The notes: generated by a model from the letters alone, not told the origin. A DNA stretch of 52,404 bases from an uncultured Clostridia bacterium (GCA_934180065.1 CAKPRA010000010.1:1-52404); one strand, 5' to 3'; counted from the first letter of the stretch, positions 8,613-17,894 are shown. A program made the numbers and translations.

Positions 8613-9617
8613 CTAATTAAATTTTACAATATAATTCATCTTTTCTGGATAATTAGTTTTCGTTTTTTCATATATTACTTTTCCATTTGAATCTTTTGAA
8701 ACAGCATTATAGTATTCTTTATTAACAATTTTAATATTATCAAAATACATACCTACAATTTCATTATCAGATTGATATTTAACATTAAATTTTAAATTTA
8801 TAATTTTTTCAGAATTTGACGGTACATAATAATTTGCATCTATATACTCACCTGAATTAATACTAAAATCTGCATTTTTGTTATTTTTTACATACAAATT
8901 ACTTTCAACAACATCATTAAAATACATATCAGCCATTGTATTATTTTTTATTTTAACTGTATATATTTCGTAATCAACAAAGACCTGTTTTTCTGTAATT
9001 TTAAATGAAAAATATTGCCCATTTGAACTTATGTCTAAATTTTCTCTTCTTATAAAATTTGAAATATTAATTTTTCCATTACTGTCAACTGTAATATAAT
9101 CTTGTATTGCTAAGCTTTTATCACTTCCAGTTGTTATCTCATCTTCAAGATATGAAACTTTGTAAATGTTATTTTTAAAGCTGATAATACTGCAATTCCT
9201 ATCAGTTTTAAAAATAGCATTATAATACGAATTTATAAAACTATCTAAACTTGGATATAATACTTTTTTGCAATCATCTGATAACATTTCATATGCAAGA
9301 TTCTTTTTGTTTTGTTTACATAAATAAAAGAATACTTTGATATAATCTTCCTTTGTTGTTGTATAATTTTTTATTTCATTATAATTATCTATTTTAATTG
9401 AATTAGTATTTATATTTGATATACTATTATTTTCTAAATTAGTATTATTAGAAACACTTTCAGAGATAGTAGATTTTCTACTATCTCCTTCAGTTTTTCT
9501 CATTTTATCAGCTGTTTTAACAACTAGTAAAAATAATATAACTACCAATATAATAAATCCTATAGCATATTTATTATTATTAAAATATCTATTTAATTTT
9601 ATCAAAATATCTTCCAT
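8613..9617 (-). CDS. membrane-anchored VirB8/TcpC-like protein
   Basis: The 334-residue product has one membrane helix at about residues 17-35 (YAIGFIILVVILFLLVV) and an extracellular remainder. Residues 85-190 look like an NTF2-type module (YIKVFFYLCKQNKKNLAYEMLSDDCKKVLYPSLDSF split by strands). Residues 200-320 are beta-rich (VFVDYEIYTVKIKNNTMADMYFN) and may form an immunoglobulin-like domain. The gene lies between VirB6 and the wall hydrolase, the usual place of a VirB8 scaffold. The start has AAGGAT 8 bases upstream. The family call is inferred from topology and context. Confidence 0.65.
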   Translation of the reverse strand: MEDILIKLNRYFNNNKYAIGFIILVVILFLLVVKTADKMRKTEGDSRKSTISESVSNNTNLENNSISNINTNSIKIDNYNEIKNYTTTKEDYIKVFFYLCKQNKKNLAYEMLSDDCKKVLYPSLDSFINSYYNAIFKTDRNCSIISFKNNIYKVSYLEDEITTGSDKSLAIQDYITVDSNGKINISNFIRRENLDISSNGQYFSFKITEKQVFVDYEIYTVKIKNNTMADMYFNDVVESNLYVKNNKNADFSINSGEYIDANYYVPSNSEKIINLKFNVKYQSDNEIVGMYFDNIKIVNKEYYNAVSKDSNGKVIYEKTKTNYPEKMNYIVKFN

Positions 9618-9629
9618 ATGTAAAAATCC

Positions 9630-12215
9630 TTACGCTAATTTATTACTAATTCTAATAATATCATTCATTCTTCTTTGTTTTTCAGCTTCTATTGCAGCCT
9701 GAGTTGCACCTCCACCCAAGTTTTGTCTAACTTCACTATCAATAAATTGTTTATATGTGTCTTGCATTGCAGAATTTGTTTCCATGCCGTTCCATTTTTT
9801 GCCTTCATCATACATCTTTAAAATTGCATTATCATCATTTCCTTGATTATTAGCTTTTGCAATATCTATAGCCTCTGCAGCTGCTTTTACTTCACCAAAA
9901 GATTTGAAATCTGTATATGCTGACATTTGTTTAATAGCATCCTCATATTTCTCTCTATCCTCACTAGTACAATCTGCTAACTCATCCTGATATTGAATTA
10001 ATGTATCTTTTTCACGTAATCTCTTTGCTACATCATCATCAGTCTTTGCCCTTTCAAAATTAACCTCATCAGCAAAATTAGAAATTCCAGATCCAATATT
10101 AGTAATCGTGTTTCCAGCTGCTCCAAACCATTTCTCACCGGCTTTAGCACCAATCATTGCTCCTTTTAGTATATCATCTGGTCTACCATTAACAAGTGCA
10201 CTTGCAGTACCAATCATTAAGCCTGCACCACCCATTATTGCTTTACCTGCAATTTTAGATCCACCTCTAATACCTTTTCCTATTAGGTTTCCAGCCACAG
10301 CTTTTGCATATCCTGGAGCTCTTGAGGTATATTTTCCACCAGTTAATGCTCTATTGATTTTTCTTCCTAAAACATTACTTGCAGCTCCAAGTTTACCAAC
10401 TTTTTTTGAACCATTAGCATTTGGTGCTGGAGAATTTGGACCATTTCCATTTCCAGAAGTTCCACCACTACCACCCGAATTCGGATTTCCTCCAGCAGAG
10501 CCACCTCCAGCAGAGCCACCTCCAGAGCTTGCAGAAGATCCTCCACTTGAACCGCTTGGTTTTAATTTTCTTATTTTATGTGTCCTTGGTTTATCGCCAT
10601 CTTTTCCTCCACCTGTTTTTGGTCCATGAGCTCCAGGACCAATTCCAGCTAATTTACCTAGACCTTCCATTGCAAGTCCTGCACCAAGTGCTCCTCTAAG
10701 CATTCCAGTTGCCGGTCCAGAAGAAGCTTTTTCAAATCCAAGTATCTTCTTAATATATTTTTCAGCTGTTATCATATATGCGTATATTGCTATAGCATAT
10801 ATTATATTGTTTTGGAATAATTCACCCGCAGCATATATAAATATAGTATATAGTAATAAATGCATTGGTTGTATCAATACACCAAATAAATAATCTTTAA
10901 ACCATTGATTAAATGATTGAGCTTTTCCGTCACCAATTTTATCTAATGGGTACATAAAGGCAACTATTGGAGCAATCATCGTTAGAAATGCCAATTGTAT
11001 AACTCTTTTTATATAAATACTTATAAACATTACAGTTTCTAATAATAACACCCAATATAATATTGTATATCCCATTTGGTCAACCACACCAGATTGATTA
11101 ATGTTATTATATCCTACTATAAATAACTTCTCCGAATCATATAATGCTAAATTAGAAATAGTTCTTACATAACTCATAGTATTTAATCTATATATAGAAG
11201 TAACTGTAAATTCATCATCATTTGGATCTTTAACCAAAAATGCATTTGGTTTTATAATTCCCTTGTTTCCCCATTTTGAAATATCTAGAGTAGGATTATT
11301 TCCAAAAGTTTGTTGACCACCATAACTAGAATGTTGACCTTCATTCAAATTAATTGCATAACCATTATTTTCATCAAATATTTCTTTAGAAATACCATAA
11401 TTGTTAAATTGAATTGCTCTTTCTCTTTCCATTTCCGTGTTTGGCACTGCATCCTGCTCTAAATCTAAGTCTGAACATATATAGAAACTATCCCCTTCCT
11501 CATTTTTTATTAAATTAATTATTGCTGAATTTAAATTTAATATAGCAGTCATTATATAATGCATAAAAAACAATAAACAAAGTCCTACAACCCAATCGAC
11601 AAGCATTCTTTTATATTTAGCTTGTTCTTCTGATATAGATGAAATCAATATTTTTATTCCTATGTATACCAAAACTAACATCATTAGCACAATACCAAAA
11701 TTTCTTAGATTAATATACACATTTCCTATTGCAGGTGCTAATATAGAAGATGCAACTATAGTTTTATTATTTATAGATTGTATATCTTTCTCAGCAAAAA
11801 AATTTACATCAATTATTCCCATATTAACTTCATAATGATCATTGACTTCTTTATAAGTACCTGATGTAAATAGTTTATATGGTGTTATACTAATATTATA
11901 AATCTCAGGCGTATAATCAATTAAATCAGACATACTAAACCCATCATCAACTGCATACTTACTTGGTTCATTATTACCAGATAAATACACATCACACAAA
12001 TGCGCTACTCCATCTGGTAATGATAGAATAACATTTATTGCATCTGCTAGTATTCCCAAAATCTTAGAAGATTTCTTCTTATCTATTCCAGATATTAATT
12101 CACCTCCACTTATTTGTGCATCAACTTTTTTAGGCATTATAGAAACAACAGTCATAATACATATTATTATAATTACTATCCTTTTTAGATTATCTAAAAT
12201 TTTCTTTTTTATCAT
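9630..12215 (-). CDS. VirB6/TrbL-like polytopic channel protein
   Basis: This 861-residue protein is the likely inner-channel component of the T4SS. It starts with a signal-like hydrophobic segment (residues 12-32). An extracellular loop follows, then several membrane helices at about 170-225 and 370-490, including IYAAGELFQNNIIYAIAIYAY. The last part of the membrane region ends in FEKASSGPATGMLRGALGAG, a type of Gly/Ala-rich stretch seen in Gram-positive VirB6/TrbL proteins. A long Gly/Ser/Asn-rich linker (about 530-600) leads to a basic and then charged helical C-terminal cytoplasmic domain. GGAGG precedes the start. A strong promoter lies in the 126-base gap upstream, so the gene can be transcribed independently of virB4. 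Confidence 0.8.
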   Translation of the reverse strand: MIKKKILDNLKRIVIIIICIMTVVSIMPKKVDAQISGGELISGIDKKKSSKILGILADAINVILSLPDGVAHLCDVYLSGNNEPSKYAVDDGFSMSDLIDYTPEIYNISITPYKLFTSGTYKEVNDHYEVNMGIIDVNFFAEKDIQSINNKTIVASSILAPAIGNVYINLRNFGIVLMMLVLVYIGIKILISSISEEQAKYKRMLVDWVVGLCLLFFMHYIMTAILNLNSAIINLIKNEEGDSFYICSDLDLEQDAVPNTEMERERAIQFNNYGISKEIFDENNGYAINLNEGQHSSYGGQQTFGNNPTLDISKWGNKGIIKPNAFLVKDPNDDEFTVTSIYRLNTMSYVRTISNLALYDSEKLFIVGYNNINQSGVVDQMGYTILYWVLLLETVMFISIYIKRVIQLAFLTMIAPIVAFMYPLDKIGDGKAQSFNQWFKDYLFGVLIQPMHLLLYTIFIYAAGELFQNNIIYAIAIYAYMITAEKYIKKILGFEKASSGPATGMLRGALGAGLAMEGLGKLAGIGPGAHGPKTGGGKDGDKPRTHKIRKLKPSGSSGGSSASSGGGSAGGGSAGGNPNSGGSGGTSGNGNGPNSPAPNANGSKKVGKLGAASNVLGRKINRALTGGKYTSRAPGYAKAVAGNLIGKGIRGGSKIAGKAIMGGAGLMIGTASALVNGRPDDILKGAMIGAKAGEKWFGAAGNTITNIGSGISNFADEVNFERAKTDDDVAKRLREKDTLIQYQDELADCTSEDREKYEDAIKQMSAYTDFKSFGEVKAAAEAIDIAKANNQGNDDNAILKMYDEGKKWNGMETNSAMQDTYKQFIDSEVRQNLGGGATQAAIEAEKQRRMNDIIRISNKLA

Positions 12216-12289
12216 ATATTTCCTCCATCTTGAAACTATATCAACATTTATTTACATATAATTATTAAATACTAAAAAATACTACTTTT

Positions 12290-12318
12290 ATTTTATAATA
12301 TTTATGTCAATTTGTCAA
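12290..12318 (-). promoter_or_regulatory. promoter inside the T4SS operon, before the VirB6-like gene
   Basis: Read on the minus strand, TTGACA (12313-12318) and TAAAAT (12290-12295) are 17 bases apart, in the gap between virB4 and the VirB6-like gene. Confidence 0.6.
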
Positions 12319-12341
12319 TATTTTCAAGCTTTTCAGCAGTC

Positions 12342-14300
12342 TTAACTGTCATATTTATTTCTTATAACTTTATTTAAATTTGTTTCCATAAATTCAAACT
12401 CTTTTGCTGTAGGCCTTATTGAAATTAATGCTGAATCTTGTCCAACTTTTAATAATCCCTGACCTCTTTGACATGTAACCAAAAATGTAGCTTCACCTTC
12501 ACTTAATTTAAACACTTCTTTAACATATTCAATCTCTGATTTATCTTGTGCCAAAAATAATTTTGTTTCAGAAGATGTTAAAACTGCTTGTACTTCTTGT
12601 TTTTCATAAAAATCTTGGAATCTTTGTGAAATAATAGCTAATGAAACATTTCTTTTTCTAGCACGTCTTGCCATTGTGTTTAAAAAGTCAACAGCCTCTG
12701 GATATGGCAATAACATCCAAGCTTCATCTATTAACACACGTTTTTTTCTTGCTTTTCTTCTATCTTCACTGTTTTTCTTTACATATTTTTCCCAAATCCA
12801 AGATAACAAAATTTGTTGAGCCAATGGTCTTGCAAATCGCTCTTCCAATTGAGAAATATCTAGGTTTATAAATGGTGATTCATCATTTAAATCAACTGTA
12901 GACTGTCCGTCAAAATAAGCCATTTGTCCATCATAAGCTCTTACATATTGCTTCATAACTTTAATCAAATAACTGTAATGGAATTGATAATCTGTGTTTG
13001 TATTATTTGCTGCTTTTTCTTGAATCTGTCTATACCAACTTCCAATTGTTGGAAGATCTTTTTTCTCTTTTACAATCTTTCCATTAATAACAGCTGCAGA
13101 TTCGCTAATATATAAGCTTTGAGGGTCACTAGTTATACCTAGTCTAGCATATTCATCACCAACTGATTCTGCAATTATCTGTTTCGTAAGTTCATTTACC
13201 TCTTTACTCTTTGTGCTACCTTTTGACATTGTTAACAATGCTTGTGTAACATCTTCAATTTTACTTTCAATATTTAAAACTTCTCTTTCTCTTCCTGTAA
13301 TTTCGTCTTTTATAGTTTCAACTTCAATATCAAATAAATTAATAATTGTACCAGAATTTGGGCTTATAACAACATTTGTTCCGCCCAAACTATCAGCAAC
13401 TATTGAATATTCACCTTCAGCATCAAGAGCCAAGCTTTCAATTCCCATTAAAACTGCTGATCTAGAAATTAAAGTTTTCATTGTAACAGATTTACCAGCA
13501 CCAGATTTAGCAAATATAACCATATTATAGTTAGTTAAACTTTCATGGAAATTATCAAATAAAATTGGCACACCAGTTTGAAGATTATATCCAAGAGGAA
13601 TTCCTGTTGGATGTCCAACTTCGGATGATGTAAATGGGAAAACAGTTCCTATAGATTCTCTATCAAATAAATGCTTTTCTGTAATCTTTTTTCTCATTAA
13701 AGGTAAATTCGTTCTAAAAGCATCATCTTGATTTGCCCAAGCTGATTTTATATCAACAAGATTTTTTGCCATTTCAGTTGATAATAAACGTGTATATGTA
13801 TCAAGCTCTTTTAAATCATATGCAAATAGAGTACATACAATTGTTGCTTCATACATTTTATTAAATCCAGCCGCAATTTCATCTCTTAACTGTTCTGTTT
13901 CCATTCTTTTTTGAGCTAATAATCTAGCTCTATTTATATTTCCTCTATCTTCAGCTAAAAGTCTTTCAGTTTCAAGTTCAGTAATTGTTCTATTTAAGTC
14001 ATTTTGAGATGTTGATTCTAGTATAGGATTTATATAAACAGATGTATTTATATCTCCAAACATATACATATCTCTAAATAACTCCGGAAAAGTACACATA
14101 CGAGGCAAATTCGCAACAAAGAAAGATCTAGCAAATCTATCTGTGCTTGAAATTATCTCTAAATGGTCTAAGCTTGAAGCATCAATACCTGTTGGGGCAA
14201 TCATTTCTTTTATAGTCTTTTTTCTTATAATTCTTTTAGACATTTCTTGCTCAACTTTTTCATTGTTTACTTCTTTATTCAGCATTTTGTTTTTTAGCAT
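12342..14300 (-). CDS. virB4: VirB4-family T4SS ATPase
   Basis: The 652-residue protein is the conserved cytoplasmic ATPase that powers assembly and transport in type IV secretion. The N-terminal VirB4 domain (about 45-250) includes FFVANLPRMCTFPELFRDMYMFGDINTS. The RecA-like domain shows Walker A in FAKSGAGKSVTMKT (near residue 265) and Walker B in KRVLIDEAWMLLP (near 535). The later RKRNVSLAIISQRFQDF and LFLAQDKSEIEYV motifs are typical of the family. The length is slightly shorter than many VirB4 proteins. The start (GGGAGG, 9 bases away) overlaps the end of the upstream TraC-like gene by 26 bases, so the two are probably translationally coupled. Confidence 0.95.
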   Translation of the reverse strand: MLKNKMLNKEVNNEKVEQEMSKRIIRKKTIKEMIAPTGIDASSLDHLEIISSTDRFARSFFVANLPRMCTFPELFRDMYMFGDINTSVYINPILESTSQNDLNRTITELETERLLAEDRGNINRARLLAQKRMETEQLRDEIAAGFNKMYEATIVCTLFAYDLKELDTYTRLLSTEMAKNLVDIKSAWANQDDAFRTNLPLMRKKITEKHLFDRESIGTVFPFTSSEVGHPTGIPLGYNLQTGVPILFDNFHESLTNYNMVIFAKSGAGKSVTMKTLISRSAVLMGIESLALDAEGEYSIVADSLGGTNVVISPNSGTIINLFDIEVETIKDEITGREREVLNIESKIEDVTQALLTMSKGSTKSKEVNELTKQIIAESVGDEYARLGITSDPQSLYISESAAVINGKIVKEKKDLPTIGSWYRQIQEKAANNTNTDYQFHYSYLIKVMKQYVRAYDGQMAYFDGQSTVDLNDESPFINLDISQLEERFARPLAQQILLSWIWEKYVKKNSEDRRKARKKRVLIDEAWMLLPYPEAVDFLNTMARRARKRNVSLAIISQRFQDFYEKQEVQAVLTSSETKLFLAQDKSEIEYVKEVFKLSEGEATFLVTCQRGQGLLKVGQDSALISIRPTAKEFEFMETNLNKVIRNKYDS

Positions 14301-15627
14301 TTTCTCTTGCCTCCCTTTCTTTTAATAATTTTCTTCTTCTTAGAATTTTTGCTCTTCTAATTCTCTTTTCTTCTTCAGTTAATTCTCTTTTTTCTTTAGC
14401 AGGCTTTTCCTCATTTATAGTTTCATCTTTAATTAGCTCTTCATCGTTATTTTTAAATCTATTTGCTTTTCTTTCTTCTTTTTCTTTATCTTCTTGCGCC
14501 ATTGTTTTAAGCTCTTGTTTAGTTTTTTCAACAATAGATTCACCTAAAACACCTTTTCTACTATCAACTAACTGATTAGCATATCTATCAATATATTCTT
14601 GCATTCTTTTTTCACGTTCTTCAGCAGCTTTTCTTATTGTTTCAATTCTTTTATTTGTTCTTCTATAAGCTTCAATTGCTCTTTCGTTTCCTTTTCTTTC
14701 AATTTCCTCATTAATAGCAGCCATTCTTTTTTGCAATACATCTTCAGTTACAGAATAGAAAGAATCAAAACCTGATTGGCTCATATATTCCTCAAAATCA
14801 TATGTATCACGTTGTTCACGGTTATATGAAATAAATAATAATTCCACAAGCTCTTGTGATGTTAAAATTCTACCACGAACATCGCACTCAGATAATGTAT
14901 TAACTAAAGATTGTGCTCTTGTATATAATTCAGAAAAAGCCATACTTCCAATTTCTCTTTTGTTATAATCACCAGCAGATGTTATTTCATCTGTATAATA
15001 AGGAACTACAATATAATAAGACTTTGTTGTTAAGTCACTATCTTGACTCATTTGCTCTGTATTTTCAATTACGTCTTTTGCATATTCATATAGATTTCTT
15101 TTTTTAGTTATTTCTTTCAGCTCTTTTAATATTTCATCTTTTGTGTAATCCCCTTTTCTTTGCATTACAGAATATTTTTGCTCTTCTTCTAACATGTCCA
15201 TTTCAATTGCTTTTAAACGCTCTCTATATTGCATTGTACTTTGCCTTAAGTTTACTTTTCTAGTTTGAACATATAATTGTATTTCAAATTTTAGTGCATT
15301 TAGAAAGTTTATAAATCCTTGCTCAACACTATTTTTTTCAACACCAGATAATAAGTCATAGTTTACACCTTTACACTCTATAACCATTAAATATCTCTTT
15401 CCATTATCTTGAACAATCATGTTGTCTTCAACTGTATCAAATTCCATAAATCTGAATATAGACCTTTTAGCCTTCTTTTCATCTTGTTCATCATTTACTT
15501 TTTTATCTGTTTTAGATCCATCTGTTTTTCGTATTTTCTCTTTATATGTTATATAAAATAAAACACCTAGTAGTATTGATATGACAAGAATAATCATAAC
15601 AATCATTAATTTTAAAAAGTCATCCAT
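14275..15627 (-). CDS. TraC-like protein related to the VirB4 N-terminal domain
   Basis: This 450-residue protein has an N-terminal membrane helix (residues 6-28) and then a domain resembling the N-terminal, nucleotide-binding-free part of VirB4. The relevant stretches are KRYLMVIECKGVNYDLLSG, INFLNALKFEIQLYVQTRKV and KSYYIVVPYYTDE. There is no Walker A or B motif. The last 130 residues are an Arg/Glu/Lys-rich coiled coil. Gram-positive T4SS clusters often have such a protein just before VirB4. It would tether or regulate the ATPase at the membrane. Its ATG overlaps the stop of the PrgI-like gene (TAATG), another sign of a tightly coupled operon. Confidence 0.75.
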   Translation of the reverse strand: MDDFLKLMIVMIILVISILLGVLFYITYKEKIRKTDGSKTDKKVNDEQDEKKAKRSIFRFMEFDTVEDNMIVQDNGKRYLMVIECKGVNYDLLSGVEKNSVEQGFINFLNALKFEIQLYVQTRKVNLRQSTMQYRERLKAIEMDMLEEEQKYSVMQRKGDYTKDEILKELKEITKKRNLYEYAKDVIENTEQMSQDSDLTTKSYYIVVPYYTDEITSAGDYNKREIGSMAFSELYTRAQSLVNTLSECDVRGRILTSQELVELLFISYNREQRDTYDFEEYMSQSGFDSFYSVTEDVLQKRMAAINEEIERKGNERAIEAYRRTNKRIETIRKAAEEREKRMQEYIDRYANQLVDSRKGVLGESIVEKTKQELKTMAQEDKEKEERKANRFKNNDEELIKDETINEEKPAKEKRELTEEEKRIRRAKILRRRKLLKEREARENAKKQNAE

Positions 15628-16109
15628 TATTTAATGTACCCCCTTCTATTTCTATTAAGCATTTCCATCTTCTCTTCTCTCAAGGCTTGCTCTTTTGCTT
15701 CTTTTTCTTCTTCTTCTTTTATTTCTTTTTCAATTTCTTCACGTTTTAGCTCTTCAACATCATAAACATATAACTTATGTCTATTAAATCTAAACTTTAT
15801 TGATTCAAATATAACTTTGTCAATATCAATTCCACCAGCTTTTTTTGTTATCTCGAACCTATCATTCTTAGGAACCTTAAATGTTCCAATAAGAAATCCT
15901 AAAAGAGCTAATATAACTATTAAAACAATTCCAATAATAGAAAACACATTACCTTTAACTTTTAATAGCTCTCCAATCTTCATAAATATCCATCTAAAAA
16001 GTACACCAATCAAAATTCCACCAACCGTATAAATTAGGGCTTTTTTAGAAAATATATAAAATAGCCTACCTTCGCCTTTAGTGTTTCTTGGAATATTATA
16101 TGTTCCCAT
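15627..16109 (-). CDS. PrgI-family (VirB3-like) membrane protein
   Basis: The 160-residue product begins YNIPRNTKGEGRLFYIFSKK, an amphipathic start, followed by two membrane helices (about residues 25-45 and 55-80). A basic segment (FEITKKAGGIDIDKV, then RFNRHKLYVYDVEEL) and a Glu/Lys-rich helical tail complete it. This is the organisation of PrgI-family proteins, which occupy the VirB3 position before VirB4 in Gram-positive T4SS. The start has a GGAGG-like site (AGGAGGACG). It is the first gene of the lower part of the operon after the pilin terminator. Confidence 0.8.
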   Translation of the reverse strand: MGTYNIPRNTKGEGRLFYIFSKKALIYTVGGILIGVLFRWIFMKIGELLKVKGNVFSIIGIVLIVILALLGFLIGTFKVPKNDRFEITKKAGGIDIDKVIFESIKFRFNRHKLYVYDVEELKREEIEKEIKEEEEKEAKEQALREEKMEMLNRNRRGYIK

Positions 16110-16190
16110 AATCGTCCTCCTTACTTCTTTTTATTAAAATTAATATATATTAATTATTTAGTCAAATTAAATATATAATATATAAACTAT

Positions 16191-16219
16191 ATTATAACTA
16201 GGGATATAATAAATTTAAA
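16191..16219 (-). promoter_or_regulatory. possible promoter for the prgI-virB4 part of the operon
   Basis: On the minus strand TTTAAA (16214-16219), 17 bases and TATAAT (16191-16196) precede the PrgI-like gene. The -35 is poor. It is the best candidate in the 287-base gap 16110-16396, which otherwise holds T-rich sequence and the pilin terminator. Confidence 0.35.
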
Positions 16220-16336
16220 TATTATTTTACTTTTTTTACATTTTTTTTACATTTTTTTAACTTTTTTGTTATATCAGTTATTAGTTTAGAACGTTTTATT
16301 TCCCTAAGTTTATAGTATTTCTTTTTTATAATACAA

Positions 16337-16380
16337 AAAAGCACAAATTGTTAAATCAATTTTTAACAATTTGTGCTTTT
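16337..16380 (-). terminator. intrinsic terminator after the pilin genes
   Basis: A perfect 19-bp stem (AAAAGCACAAATTGTTAAA at 16337-16355 with 16362-16380) has a 6-base loop and T-rich flanks. It separates the three pilin genes from the prgI-virB4 genes, so pilin transcripts can be made in excess. Confidence 0.8.
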
Positions 16381-16396
16381 TAATTCATTTAATGTA

Positions 16397-16753
16397 TTAT
16401 TTCATTCCATATAAGAAGTTAACTATTGTTGTAGCAAAGACAATTATAAAAATACCAACAAAAACAGGAATTAAAGATTCCTTGTATTTTGCTTTTTCTT
16501 GAGTTCCTCCAATAATAAATTTGATACCTATTATTAGCAATGTAATAAGAGAAATGACTATTGAAAGTACCCAAATCACGTTTATTATAGTTTTAACGGG
16601 ATTGTATATTTGTTCACTACCATTCAAATCTCCACCAGGCGTTATTTGACCTGTTATACCAGAAACATCCGCAGCAAAACTTGGTTGAACAAATGCAAAT
16701 GCTAATAATATTGTTATTAATATAATAACTGAATTTTTTAAAATCTTTTTCAT
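16397..16753 (-). CDS. VirB2/TrbC-like pilin, copy 3
   Basis: This 118-residue protein has an N-terminal signal peptide with a likely cut after FAFVQPSFAA. A short polar segment and two membrane helices follow (about 55-80 and 92-115), separated by the basic loop GGTQEKAKYKESL. That is the topology of VirB2/TrbC-type pilins. The start was moved from the upstream ATG at 16837 to 16753, where AGGAGG lies 7 bases away and a normal signal peptide begins. It is the third of three tandem paralogues and the one right before the terminator. Confidence 0.8.
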   Translation of the reverse strand: MKKILKNSVIILITILLAFAFVQPSFAADVSGITGQITPGGDLNGSEQIYNPVKTIINVIWVLSIVISLITLLIIGIKFIIGGTQEKAKYKESLIPVFVGIFIIVFATTIVNFLYGMK

Positions 16754-16922
16754 TTTTTTACCTCCTAAATTAAATTTAATTTTATATAAATATTTCATTT
16801 GAAATAATATTAAAAACTTATTAATTATATTTTTCATTGAATTTTAGTTAATTTATGTAATATTTAAAATCAACATATGATTTATTATCTGTTATAGATA
16901 ATAATAATACATCAACCTTTTC

Positions 16923-17333
16923 TTATTGCAATAAATCTTTTCCAACATTTATCGCAATTCTCCAAATTCCAAATCCTCCAAATATAATAAATATTCCCAA
17001 TACATATATAATTATTTTTTCTTTTACTTTTGCCTTTCCAGCTACACCAGATGTTATAAATTGTATTCCTAATACAATTCCTACCACAAATGCCAATACA
17101 ATTCCTATTCCAAGCATTACATAATATACTTGATCAATTGCTGATTGTTCACTTGCAGAATCAAACATATCTTCACGTGATTGTTCTCCTTTAGAGATAA
17201 AAGTATCTCCACCTTTTTTTATATCAGAAAAAGTAAATGCTGCTTCAGAACGATTTTGGAAAACTACTGTTATAATCATCATTATTGCTATTGTTAACAA
17301 GATAATTCTTTTCAAATTTTTTTTAATTCTCAT
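16923..17333 (-). CDS. VirB2/TrbC-like pilin, copy 2
   Basis: The 136-residue product has a signal peptide (residues 1-31, ending FQNRSEAA) and a longer polar segment. It then has two membrane helices (about 72-95 and 107-125) joined by the basic loop SGVAGKAKVKEK. It resembles its two neighbours in topology but has the most divergent sequence. The gene starts 15 bases after copy 1 stops and has an AGGAGAG site. It probably encodes a pilin subunit or a pilin-like channel component. Confidence 0.75.
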   Translation of the reverse strand: MRIKKNLKRIILLTIAIMMIITVVFQNRSEAAFTFSDIKKGGDTFISKGEQSREDMFDSASEQSAIDQVYYVMLGIGIVLAFVVGIVLGIQFITSGVAGKAKVKEKIIIYVLGIFIIFGGFGIWRIAINVGKDLLQ

Positions 17334-17348
17334 ATAGCTCTCCTTTCA

Positions 17349-17711
17349 TTATATCCTCTCTGCTAAACCAACTATTATACGAATGATTGTAGCTAGAAAA
17401 GCTATAAATCCAACTCCAATTACCATAGGAATTAACTCTTTTTTATAATCTGCTTTTTCATTTACCCCACTTACTATATATTTTATTCCGAGTATCATAA
17501 ATGAAATTACTGCTACTATTACTGATATTGCATATAGGAAGTTTGAGATACTTTCTGCATATTTAATAACAATATCTTGCTCTATCCCATCCGACCCGGG
17601 ACTATAAGTATATGGATCTAACGCATCTGCCTTTGCAATTGGAGTACAAAAAATAACTAATAAACTAATTATATTGATAATTTTTAGTAAAAAAATCTTT
17701 GATTTTTTCAT
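17349..17711 (-). CDS. VirB2/TrbC-like pilin, copy 1
   Basis: This 120-residue protein has a signal peptide ending TPIAKA, a short polar segment (DALDPYTYSPGSDGIEQD), and two membrane helices. These are linked by GVNEKADYKKELIP, very close to the loop of copy 3 (GTQEKAKYKESLIP). It is the first gene of the T4SS operon, with GGAGGG before the start and a TTGACT-17-TAAAAT promoter just upstream. Confidence 0.8.
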   Translation of the reverse strand: MKKSKIFLLKIINIISLLVIFCTPIAKADALDPYTYSPGSDGIEQDIVIKYAESISNFLYAISVIVAVISFMILGIKYIVSGVNEKADYKKELIPMVIGVGFIAFLATIIRIIVGLAERI

Positions 17712-17757
17712 TTTTCCCTCCTTATTACAAATTTCGACTATACTAGATATTAATTTT

Positions 17758-17786
17758 ATTTTACTACAAGAATTTATTTAAGTCAA
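17758..17786 (-). promoter_or_regulatory. main promoter of the T4SS operon
   Basis: On the minus strand TTGACT (17781-17786) and TAAAAT (17758-17763) are separated by 17 bases. They stand about 50 bases before the first pilin gene. A 46-bp perfect palindrome ends 17 bases upstream of the -35. Confidence 0.65.
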
Positions 17787-17803
17787 TATATCTTTATTAT
17801 TTT

Positions 17804-17849
17804 GATATGTTTAGTTTTACATAAATATTTATGTAAAACTAAACATATC
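17804..17849. repeat. 46-bp perfect palindrome upstream of the T4SS promoter
   Basis: The sequence from GATATGTTTAG (17804) to CTAAACATATC (17849) is its own exact reverse complement, with ACATAAATATTTATGT at the centre. A T run follows only on the plus strand, so it is not a good terminator for rpsU transcripts on the minus strand. Its place just behind the promoter suggests a regulator binding site or a cruciform. A terminator of an unseen plus-strand transcript remains possible. Confidence 0.7.
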
Positions 17850-17894
17850 TTTTTTATGTATTACTTACTAAATTAGTAATAAATAAGAACCACA

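Noticed and set aside
10108..10629. 173-residue plus-strand frame, very rich in Pro and Leu
   Set aside because: It is the complement of the Gly/Ser-rich linker in the VirB6-like gene, has no ribosome binding site, and looks like no real protein.
17804..17849. Palindrome as a terminator of rpsU
   Set aside because: A T run follows only on the plus strand, and rpsU already has a good terminator at 17895-17925.
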